Of a DNA stretch of 14,343 nucleotides, positions 1-5,594 are shown one piece after another; positions within the stretch are counted from its first letter, which is position 1; each line of letters starts with the position of its first letter. The translations under genes were made by a program, and so were the position numbers. The stretch is taken from the NCBI GenBank assembly GCA_013152105.1, contig JAADHA010000032.1, forward strand, positions 1 through 14,343, read 5' to 3'. The notes beneath the pieces are model-generated. The model saw nothing but the letters and a program-made list of their open reading frames with translations. It ran no database searches and was not told the origin of the DNA. The stretch is from Oligoflexia bacterium (lineage in GTDB: Bacteria > Myxococcota_A > UBA796 > UBA2385).

Positions 1-449
1 GTAGCGGTGCGGTCTTCGCCTTCGCCTGCCAAGCCGGGGCCCGGCTGGTGGGCGCCGACCGCAGCGTCGTGCGCAGCTTGGGCCGCTATGGCCGCCACGC
101 TGGCATCGCCTGGCACCTGGCGGACGACCTGTGGGCGCTGGGCTTGGAAGGCGACGACTTGCTGAGGGAAGTGAGCGACCGGGCCGCCAGCGGTCGCACG
201 CCCTTGGCCGTAAGCCTCGCCGCCGATCGCGACCCCGTCGTGGCAGAGACCGGGCGGCGCCTGGCTCGTCGGGCCGAGCCCGAACTTGCGAACCATCTGG
301 CCCGTCGGGTCAGCGAAGCCGGCGGTCTCGCCGGTGAACACGAGAGACTCGTGCTCGAGACCTGGACTGCACGCAAGGCGCTCCACGCCCTACCACCCAG
401 TCCTCCCCGCGAAGCACTGGACCACTTCGCCGCGCGCCTTGCCACCTGA
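1..449 (+). CDS. Polyprenyl synthetase-like protein, C-terminal part (5' truncated)
   Basis: The reading frame is open from base 3 and ends at TGA 447-449, so the 5' part lies outside the window. The visible 148 residues match the C-terminal half of trans-isoprenyl diphosphate synthases: an SGAVFAFACQAGA helix (family form KTgaLf.aac.lGa), then a YGRHAGIAWHLADDL helix carrying the second Asp-rich region, then an SGRTPLAVSLA segment (family form Kr.TLPvllAl). Family members condense isopentenyl diphosphate with allylic diphosphates in the cytoplasm to build quinone or carotenoid side chains. The second Asp-rich motif, normally DDxxD, reads DDLWA (bases 123-137). The last Asp is therefore missing, and the usual Lys and GSD that follow are not recognisable. 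It could be a divergent active enzyme or a non-catalytic subunit; the first DDxxD motif is not visible. Family assignment is fairly firm, activity is not. Confidence 0.72.
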   Translation, partial: SGAVFAFACQAGARLVGADRSVVRSLGRYGRHAGIAWHLADDLWALGLEGDDLLREVSDRAASGRTPLAVSLAADRDPVVAETGRRLARRAEPELANHLARRVSEAGGLAGEHERLVLETWTARKALHALPPSPPREALDHFAARLAT

Positions 450-523
450 CTCAGAACATGGGTGTGCCGCAAGCCCTTGCCCACCGCGGTCAGTTCGCGT
501 GCAATGAGTAGCCCGCCATGGCG

Positions 524-529
524 TAGCAT
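524..529 (+). promoter_or_regulatory. Possible -10 hexamer (TAGCAT) for the TM2 gene
   Basis: TAGCAT fits a TANNNT -10 box. A transcript starting about 7 bases further on would have a leader of about 15 bases that still contains the GGAGG at 541-545. No convincing -35 element is visible. Similar TAGNNT hexamers occur before several other genes in the window. Confidence 0.35.
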
Positions 530-550
530 CCGCGTCATCTGGAGGATCCG

Positions 551-952
551 ATGAGCACCAGTCGCGACATCAGCACCCACAGCGCCGGAGTCGGCTACCT
601 GCTCTGGCTCTTCGGTTTCACGGGGGCCCACCGCTTCTACTTTGGCAAGAACGTCAGCGGCCTCATCTGGCTGCTGACCGGGGGGCTCTGCGGCGTCGGC
701 TGGTTCTTGGACCTGTTCCTGATCCCGGGCATGGACCGGGACGCGGACGCCCGCTACCGCGCCGGCCGCTTCGACTACACCATCGCCTGGATCCTCCAGA
801 CCTTCGGCGGCTTCTTGGGGCTGCACCGATTCTACCTGGGCCGGGTCGGATCGGGCCTGCTGTGGCTGTTCACCGGCGGCCTGTTCGGGTTCGGCTGGGC
901 GATCGACTTCTGGATGCTCAACGACATGGTCGACGAGGCGAATCGGGGTTGA
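551..952 (+). CDS. Membrane protein with two TM2 domains
   Basis: This 133-residue protein has two tandem copies of the TM2 domain. Copy 1 (about residues 14-60) contains GFTGAHRFYFGKNVSGL, and copy 2 (about 80-125) contains GFLGLHRFYLGRVGSGLL. Each has the G..GxHRFYxG core, a second hydrophobic helix with LTGGL/FTGGL, and a terminal WxxD (WFLD, WAID). This predicts four membrane segments, with a charged linker between the copies (MDRDADARYRAGR). The start is supported by GGAGG at 541-545, five bases before the ATG. TM2 domains are widespread in bacteria but their molecular role is not settled, so I assign no function. The crcB start follows 24 bases after the stop, so the two genes may be co-transcribed. 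The domain call is very secure. Confidence 0.9.
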   Translation: MSTSRDISTHSAGVGYLLWLFGFTGAHRFYFGKNVSGLIWLLTGGLCGVGWFLDLFLIPGMDRDADARYRAGRFDYTIAWILQTFGGFLGLHRFYLGRVGSGLLWLFTGGLFGFGWAIDFWMLNDMVDEANRG

Positions 953-976
953 TAGTCGCGCCTACGCGGAGCGGCG

Positions 977-1360
977 ATGGAACGGTTTCTCTGGGTCTGC
1001 CTGGGCAGTGCGGTCGGCGGAGGCATGCGCTACCTGGTCTCAGGCTGGACGCTCAGCTTGCTGGGCGGGGCCTTTCCCTACGGAACCCTGGCGGTCAATC
1101 TGCTGGGATCCTTCGTGCTGGCTGCCCTGATGGTCGTGGGGATCGAGACCACCGTTCTGCCGCCGACCGTGCGCCTCGCACTCACGACCGGCGCGATGGG
1201 CGCGTTTACGACCTACTCGACCTTTAATTACGAGACCCTGAGCTACCTGCAAGATGGCGCCTGGGGCGTAGCCCTGACCAACATCCTGGTCACGGTCCTG
1301 TCCTGCCTGGCCGCGGGTGTCGCCGGCTGGAGCGCTGCTCGATGGATGCTCGGGGTGTAG
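977..1360 (+). CDS. crcB: Fluoride-specific ion channel CrcB/FluC
   Basis: This 127-residue hydrophobic protein has the full set of CrcB/FluC signatures. These are the N-terminal GGGMRY (family GG.xGa.xRY), AVNLLGSF in helix 2, and GAMGAFTTYSTF in helix 3, which holds the pore Phe/Ser/Thr residues and the central sodium site of characterised Fluc channels. Four transmembrane helices are expected. Family members work as antiparallel dual-topology dimers exporting fluoride across the cytoplasmic membrane. Only one copy is present here, consistent with a homodimer. GGAG at 968-971 sits five bases before the ATG. The DUF190 gene follows closely, an arrangement I know from many bacteria. No fluoride riboswitch is recognisable in the 24-base gap upstream. 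Length is normal for the family. Confidence 0.95.
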   Translation: MERFLWVCLGSAVGGGMRYLVSGWTLSLLGGAFPYGTLAVNLLGSFVLAALMVVGIETTVLPPTVRLALTTGAMGAFTTYSTFNYETLSYLQDGAWGVALTNILVTVLSCLAAGVAGWSAARWMLGV

Positions 1361-1393
1361 AGGGGTGTAGGCTGTGTCAGACAACGCCAAAGC

Positions 1394-1398
1394 GGAGG
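1394..1398 (+). promoter_or_regulatory. Ribosome binding site deciding the DUF190 start
   Basis: GGAGG lies five bases before ATG 1404. It favours this ATG over the in-frame GTG at 1374, which has only a weak and distant GAGG. Confidence 0.6.
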
Positions 1399-1403
1399 CC
1401 GGG

Positions 1404-1742
1404 ATGCGCGTGCTCAGCGGCGAACAGGTTCTCGCAAGGATCTTCATCGGCGAGTCTGATCGGTGGCACCCCCAGCCGCTCTATCTGGCCCTGCTGCAGC
1501 GACTGCGCAAGGAGGGCTTCGCGGGGGCCACCGTCTTCCGCGGCATCGCCGGCTTTGGCGCCCACAGCATCGTCCACTCCAGCCACCTGCTGCGCCTGTC
1601 CGAAGACCTGCCCATCGTGGTCGAGGTCGTCGACAGCGAAGAGCACATGGAGACCCTCACCGCGATCCTCGACGAGATGGTGACCGAGGGGCTCGTCACG
1701 ATGGAAAAGGCCAAGGTGCTGAAGTACGCGGCGGGGGGCTAA
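1404..1742 (+). CDS. DUF190 family protein
   Basis: This protein of about 112 residues matches DUF190 end to end. It has the opening LARIFIGESDRW (family lriyigEsDr), PLYLALLQRLRKEGFAGATVFRGIAGFG, the DLPIVVEVVD strand, and the closing GLVTMEKAKVL. DUF190 is a small soluble PII-like alpha/beta fold of unknown biochemical role. It is often encoded beside crcB, so a role in fluoride tolerance is plausible but inferred only from context. I use ATG 1404 because of its GGAGG. The in-frame GTG at 1374 would add ten residues, and a possible -10 hexamer (TAGGCT, 1368-1373) next to it would place the transcript start beyond that GTG. The gap to crcB is about 43 bases, so the gene could be transcribed both with crcB and separately. 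Confidence 0.9.
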   Translation: MRVLSGEQVLARIFIGESDRWHPQPLYLALLQRLRKEGFAGATVFRGIAGFGAHSIVHSSHLLRLSEDLPIVVEVVDSEEHMETLTAILDEMVTEGLVTMEKAKVLKYAAGG

Positions 1743-1780
1743 CGCCAGTGCACGCGCCCAGAAGTTCCTGAACACCGAAA

Positions 1781-1805
1781 GGGTTCCGTTTCACAACCCA
1801 CCTTT
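1781..1805. promoter_or_regulatory. Imperfect inverted repeat upstream of the sigma-54 promoter
   Basis: GGGTT (1781-1785) and AACCC (1795-1799) form a 5-bp stem with a 9-base loop. An AAA/TTT extension is possible across a 3-base bulge. The element lies about 75-100 bases before the predicted transcript start, the usual distance for an enhancer bound by a sigma-54 activator. No T-run follows, so it is a poor terminator for the DUF190 gene. The function is inferred from position only. Confidence 0.3.
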
Positions 1806-1851
1806 GACCTCGCCCGCATCCTCCTGCCAAGGCCGCTCCACCCCCTGCACG

Positions 1852-1868
1852 CTGGCACGCACATTGCT
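1852..1868 (+). promoter_or_regulatory. Sigma-54 (RpoN) -24/-12 promoter
   Basis: CTGGCACG (1852-1859), four spacer bases (CACA) and TTGCT (1864-1868) match the sigma-54 consensus YTGGCACG-N4-TTGCW at every specified position. The invariant GG and GC are exactly 12 bases apart. Transcription should start near base 1879 and read into the DUF218 gene. I looked for other sites of this kind and found no second match of this quality. The last base is also the T of an in-frame TAA (1868-1870), so the site is not inside the gene it serves. Confidence 0.85.
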
Positions 1869-1936
1869 AAACCAGTCAGCGTCTTCCGTGGAGCATCGCC
1901 CTGTTCTCTCGCCCCTCCGCACCGATCCTCAAGGCC

Positions 1937-2530
1937 TTGCTCGGCCTGCTGGTGCTGGTCGGACTGCTCGGTCTGCTCGGGCTGTTGGCCCCTCCGCTCG
2001 GGCGAGTCGTGGGCACAGCAATCGGCCGGCACCTGGTGCGGGATGACCACCCCACGCATGCAGACGCCATCGTCGTGCTCGGCGGTGATGTACACAAGCG
2101 CGCCCCCCACGCGGTGCGGCTCTATCAGCAGGGCGTCGCGCCTGTCGTGCTGGCGGTCGGTGGCACGGCTGACCAGGGTTCTCTGGCCGAGGCTCGCAAG
2201 ACGGCGCGAGTCCTCCACGCTGGCGGAGTGCCAGACCAGGCCGTCATCATCGTGGGACGAGACGAACCCAACACGGTGGCCGAGGCCGCGGCGGTTGCGC
2301 GAGTGGCCACCGAGCACGGTTGGGACACGCTGGTGGTTGTGACCTCGCCCTACCACACCTGGCGCGCGGGGCAGATCGTCGAAGCCGCGGTCCCTGGGGA
2401 CATCAGGGTCTTGCTCTCGCCCTCACCCGAGGACCCCTTCGATCCGTCCGGGTGGTGGCGCGACCAGCGCCAACGCCGTCTGGTCCGCAACGAGTACGGC
2501 AAGTTCTTGCTGTGGAAGCTTGGCTTATGA
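1937..2530 (+). CDS. DUF218 (SanA/YdcF/ElyC-like) envelope protein
   Basis: The listed 197 residues begin with a very hydrophobic Leu/Gly helix (about 1-21), consistent with a membrane anchor. The DUF218 domain follows: HADAIVVLGGD (about 41-51), a GSLAEARKTARVL segment, EPNTVAEAA, and VVVTSPYHTWRA (family vTs.yH..RA). Homologues such as SanA and ElyC act at the cell envelope and affect barrier function or peptidoglycan and lipid-carrier metabolism. The exact reaction here is unknown. The start is uncertain. TTG 1937 is the only standard start codon near the beginning of the frame but has a poor ribosome site. The frame is open back to 1871, and CTG 1901, seven bases after a GGAG, would add Arg and Lys before the helix, as expected for a membrane anchor. 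A sigma-54 promoter lies just upstream. The stop is eight bases from the convergent OmpA gene. Confidence 0.85.
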   Translation: MLGLLVLVGLLGLLGLLAPPLGRVVGTAIGRHLVRDDHPTHADAIVVLGGDVHKRAPHAVRLYQQGVAPVVLAVGGTADQGSLAEARKTARVLHAGGVPDQAVIIVGRDEPNTVAEAAAVARVATEHGWDTLVVVTSPYHTWRAGQIVEAAVPGDIRVLLSPSPEDPFDPSGWWRDQRQRRLVRNEYGKFLLWKLGL

Positions 2531-2538
2531 GCCTCGAT

Positions 2539-3264
2539 CTATTTCTTGGGCCGGGGCTTGGGCTTGCGATGGATGCGCAGCGGCCGCGGGTTCTTGACCT
2601 CATCCATGAGCTTCTGAAAGCCGGGCAGGTCGCTGAAGTCCGGCTCGATGACGATCTCGATCCGGCGGTTGCGGGCCTTGTGCGTGTCGCTGTCGTTGGG
2701 CACGACCGGGCGGTTGTCCGCATAGGTCGCCGCGCTGAGTCGGTCCGCCGGAACGCCGGCAGCGGTCATGGCGCTGACGACCGCCAGGGCCCGCGCCGCG
2801 CCAAGCTGCCAGTTGTCGCTGTAGGTAGATGAGCTGATTGGATCGCTGTCGGTGTGGCCCTGGATCTGCAGGTCACGTTCGGTGCGTCGCACCAGGATCT
2901 TGCCCACTTTCACGACGTTGCTGCGGCCGGTGGGGGACAGCTCGGCCGAGCCGCTTTCAAACAGCACGTCGCTGGCCATGCCGATGACCACGCGACCGTC
3001 GTCGACCGTGACCTCCAAGACGCCCTGATCTACCAGGGGCTTGAGCTCTTTCACCAGCGCGCGATAGGCGTCGAGGCGGGCCTGCGCCGCCCTGTCGCGG
3101 GTCTGGATGATCTTGGTGAGCCGGGCGTTGTCGGCCTGCAGCTTGTTCAGGCGCTGCTGACCGGTCGTGTACTGGGTATCGAGCTGCTGGTACTTCGCCT
3201 TGGACACGCAGCCGGTAGAGAGGGCGAGGGCGGCCACGAGGCCGACGAGCTTGAGGGAAGGCAT
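2539..3264 (-). CDS. OmpA-family peptidoglycan-binding lipoprotein
   Basis: This 241-residue protein starts with a lipoprotein-type signal (MPSLKLVGLVAALALSTGC, lipid Cys at 19). A helical, probably coiled-coil segment follows (about 25-75, rich in Gln, Leu, Lys and Arg), then an OmpA/MotB C-terminal domain (about 85-205). Visible domain motifs are FESGSAELSPTG, the IQGHTDSDPI loop, and DTHKARNRRIEIVI, which contains the residues that bind diaminopimelate in this family. The tail is basic and proline-rich (RKPKPRPKK). The expected role is to link the outer membrane non-covalently to the wall. ATG 3264 is chosen because GGAG (3271-3274) stands six bases before it. Upstream in-frame starts would place residues with no signal-peptide character in front. 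The Cys has Ser rather than Leu at -3, so lipidation is likely but not certain. The gene lies 40 bases after the DUF1697 gene. Confidence 0.9.
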   Translation of the reverse strand: MPSLKLVGLVAALALSTGCVSKAKYQQLDTQYTTGQQRLNKLQADNARLTKIIQTRDRAAQARLDAYRALVKELKPLVDQGVLEVTVDDGRVVIGMASDVLFESGSAELSPTGRSNVVKVGKILVRRTERDLQIQGHTDSDPISSSTYSDNWQLGAARALAVVSAMTAAGVPADRLSAATYADNRPVVPNDSDTHKARNRRIEIVIEPDFSDLPGFQKLMDEVKNPRPLRIHRKPKPRPKK

Positions 3265-3270
3265 GGGATG

Positions 3271-3274
3271 CTCC
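3271..3274 (-). promoter_or_regulatory. Ribosome binding site deciding the OmpA-lipoprotein start
   Basis: On the minus strand GGAG lies six bases before ATG 3264. It supports that start over ATG 3276 and over the longer open frame to 3321. Confidence 0.55.
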
Positions 3275-3304
3275 ATCGCGGTTGGGGCGCGCAGGATAGC
3301 GCAC

Positions 3305-3850
3305 CTACTCGGGGGATTCATGTGCCAACGCGTGCAGCTTGAGGACCGTGGCCCAGTTGCGAGTCGTGGACACGCGGCCGGTCGATCCGAGGATCGCCTT
3401 GCCGGCCTTGCTCTTCAGGATGCCGTCCGGGCAGAACAGGTATCCGGCGTTCTTGCCGATCACGAACTGCTCTGACAGTGCAAGTGGCGGGTCGAGGACC
3501 GTCATGGATGACAGTACACTGGTGTCCTGGACAAACACGACCAGGAGGCGCGAGTGTTGTTGCGGGTCGGCGGTGATGGGGTTCTCGGACACAATGCAAT
3601 CCAGCTCTTTGCGGGTCTTGACAAGGACCGGCACGTCGAACTGGCACCGCTCCGAGATCGCGGCGGCGATGTCGGCTGCGTGGCGGGCCGGCGAGCGTCC
3701 GGTTGCATGGAAGACCGCGTTCCCGCTGTTGAGCAGCGTAGTCACACCCGTGTAGCCCAGGTCGGACAGCAGGCTGCGCAGCGCCGCCATGGGCACCCGC
3801 TTGGCCTTGCCGACGTTGATGCCTCGGAGCAGGGCGATGAAGGTGGGCAT
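3305..3850 (-). CDS. DUF1697 family protein
   Basis: This 181-residue cytoplasmic protein has the classic DUF1697 opening, MPTFIALLRGINVGKAKRVPM, followed by LRSLLSDLGYTGVTTLLNSGNAVF. It continues with a basic and acidic middle and ends with the conserved KSKAGKAILGSTGRVSTTRNW, where TxRNW..v.kL is a family hallmark. The function of the family is not known to me, and no catalytic residues can be named. ATG 3850 is chosen because the conserved sequence starts exactly there. The frame is open to GTG 3952, but the 34 added residues show no family similarity. The OmpA lipoprotein follows on the same strand after 40 bases, and the GMC gene is divergent, leaving about 130 bases for promoters. Confidence 0.9.
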   Translation of the reverse strand: MPTFIALLRGINVGKAKRVPMAALRSLLSDLGYTGVTTLLNSGNAVFHATGRSPARHAADIAAAISERCQFDVPVLVKTRKELDCIVSENPITADPQQHSRLLVVFVQDTSVLSSMTVLDPPLALSEQFVIGKNAGYLFCPDGILKSKAGKAILGSTGRVSTTRNWATVLKLHALAHESPE

Positions 3851-3970
3851 CTCGATGCCTATCCGGGCGGGCCCACGCCGGCTGGCGGTGTCGGGTGCGA
3901 CGACCCGGCTGTCGATCAGGCGAGAGGCGATGCGAAAGCCGAGGGCCGACACACCGGGCGCAACCTGTCG

Positions 3971-3976
3971 TAGAGT
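3971..3976 (+). promoter_or_regulatory. Possible -10 hexamer placing a leaderless start on the GMC gene
   Basis: TAGAGT lies with its last base six bases before the A of ATG 3983. A start 6-7 bases beyond the hexamer would fall on or next to the ATG, giving a leaderless transcript. The ATG lacks a clear Shine-Dalgarno sequence, which fits. The -35 region is not convincing. Confidence 0.35.
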
Positions 3977-3982
3977 GTCGCC

Positions 3983-5575
3983 ATGGCGGACTTCGACTGG
4001 ATCATCATCGGCAGCGGCTTCGGCGGATCGGTCTCGGCCCTGCGCCTGGCCGAGAAGGGCTACTCGGTCGCGGTGCTCGAAATGGGCAAGCGCTGGGGGC
4101 CCGAAGACCTACCAAAGACCAACTGGCACCTGCCACACTACCTGTGGGCGCCCCAACTCGCCCTGCGCGGCTTTTTCAATATGACGCTGCTGCGCGATGT
4201 CTTCATCCTGCGCGGCATCGGCGTGGGTGGGGGCAGCCTGGTCTATGCCAACACCCTGCTGGTGCCGCCGGACGACGCCTGGCAACAGCCCGATTGGCGC
4301 CACCTGGCGGACTGGAAGACCGAACTTGCCCCGCACTTCGCGACAGCCAAGCGAATGCTCGGCGTGACTGAGTGCCCCTTGCACACCAAGGCCGACCAGA
4401 TCGTGCAGGACTACGCCCGCAGCATCGGCACGCTTGACAGCTTTACCCCGGCGATGGTCGGCGTGTTCTTCGGCGAGCCGGGCCAAGAAGGCGTCGAGGT
4501 CCCCGACCCCTTCTTCGACGGCGAGGGGCCGCCGCGCAAGGGCTGCATTCGTTGCGGCGGCTGCATGGTGGGCTGTCGCCACGGGGCCAAGAACACGCTG
4601 GACCAGAACTACCTGTATCTGGCCGAGAAACGCGGCGTGACCATCATTCCAGAGACGCGGGTGACCGGGATCCATGCCCTGCCCCAGGGCGGCTACCGGG
4701 TCGAGACCGAACGCTCGACTTCGATGCTGCTTCGGTCCAAGAAGACCTGGACCGCCTCGGGTGTGGTGCTGTCGGCTGGCGTGCTGGGAACGGTGCAGTT
4801 GCTGATGGAGAGCCAACGCCAGGGTGGCCTGTCGCGGCTGAGCCCGCGCCTGGGCGAGCGCGTGCGCACCAACTCCGAAGCGATCCTCGGTGTCCGGGGG
4901 CGCGGCGCCGACCTGGACTTCAGCGACGGCATTGCCATCACGTCCAAGGTCCACCTCGACGCCAACACCCACCTCGAGCCCGTGCGCTACGCGGACGGAT
5001 CGGGCGCGCTCTCGGGACTGTGTACGGTGATGACCGACGGGGGCGGCGCCATGCCCCGGGGCTTGCGCTGGGTGGGTACCTGCATTCGACATCCCCTCGA
5101 CGCCATGCGCGCGCCTTGGCCCAAGGGCTGGTCTCGACAGACCCTGATCCTGCTGGTGATGCAGACAGTGGACAGTCACATGAGCCTGCGCCTGGTGCGC
5201 CGCTGGTGGTGGCCCTTCGGGCGTGGTTTGACCAGCACCGCCGCTCCGGGCGTGACGCGGGTACCGACCTTCATCCCCAGCGCCAACAAGGCGGCCCGAG
5301 ACATGGCCAAGGCCATTGGCGGCACCCCCGTCTCCAGCATCACCGAGGTCCTGATGGACGTGCCCACCACGGCCCACATCCTGGGTGGCTGTCCGATGGG
5401 GCAGAGCGCCGACCAGGGTGTCATCGACAGCGCGGGCCGGGTCTTCGGCTACGACAAGCTGATGGTGGTCGATGGCTCGATGATCGGCGCCAACCTGGGC
5501 GTAAATCCCTCGCTGACCATCACCGCGATGGCTGAGCGCGCGATGAGCCATGTGCCAGACCGGGGCGTCGGCTAA
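3983..5575 (+). CDS. GMC oxidoreductase (cholesterol-oxidase-like) with a four-Cys cluster
   Basis: This 530-residue FAD enzyme has a Rossmann motif near the N-terminus (IIIGSGFGGSVSALRLAEKG) and the acidic end VLEMGKRW, which contacts the FAD ribose. GIGVGGGSLVYANTL follows at about 78-92 and is the GMC/cholesterol-oxidase substrate-FAD segment. The C-terminus has TTAHILGGCPMG, holding the likely catalytic His, and VVDGSMIGANLGVNPSLTITAMAERAM. The family oxidises alcohols, including sterols, with FAD as hydride acceptor; the substrate here is unknown. At residues 188-198 the order C-x2-C-x2-C-x3-C appears, followed by AKNTLDQNYLYLAE. This has ferredoxin-type spacing and recurs, to my recollection, in this COG2303 subgroup. 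There is no obvious signal peptide. The gene is convergent with the metallophosphoesterase gene, with a 19-base gap. Family is secure, substrate is not. Confidence 0.92.
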   Translation: MADFDWIIIGSGFGGSVSALRLAEKGYSVAVLEMGKRWGPEDLPKTNWHLPHYLWAPQLALRGFFNMTLLRDVFILRGIGVGGGSLVYANTLLVPPDDAWQQPDWRHLADWKTELAPHFATAKRMLGVTECPLHTKADQIVQDYARSIGTLDSFTPAMVGVFFGEPGQEGVEVPDPFFDGEGPPRKGCIRCGGCMVGCRHGAKNTLDQNYLYLAEKRGVTIIPETRVTGIHALPQGGYRVETERSTSMLLRSKKTWTASGVVLSAGVLGTVQLLMESQRQGGLSRLSPRLGERVRTNSEAILGVRGRGADLDFSDGIAITSKVHLDANTHLEPVRYADGSGALSGLCTVMTDGGGAMPRGLRWVGTCIRHPLDAMRAPWPKGWSRQTLILLVMQTVDSHMSLRLVRRWWWPFGRGLTSTAAPGVTRVPTFIPSANKAARDMAKAIGGTPVSSITEVLMDVPTTAHILGGCPMGQSADQGVIDSAGRVFGYDKLMVVDGSMIGANLGVNPSLTITAMAERAMSHVPDRGVG

Positions 5576-5594
5576 GGCTGCGTTGCCGGAACGA

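Noticed and set aside
953..990. Possible fluoride riboswitch (GGCGATGG at 972-979) at crcB
   Set aside because: The match overlaps the crcB start codon, the following GTTCGCC-like pairing is absent, and the gap is too short for the fold.
1374..1403. GTG 1374 as start of the DUF190 gene
   Set aside because: It has a weak ribosome site and lies next to a likely -10 hexamer; ATG 1404 has GGAGG at ideal distance and fits the family N-terminus.
3851..3952. 34-residue N-terminal extension of the DUF1697 protein from GTG 3952
   Set aside because: The family begins at MPTFIALLRGINVG; the extra residues show no similarity and would use up the promoter space shared with the GMC gene.
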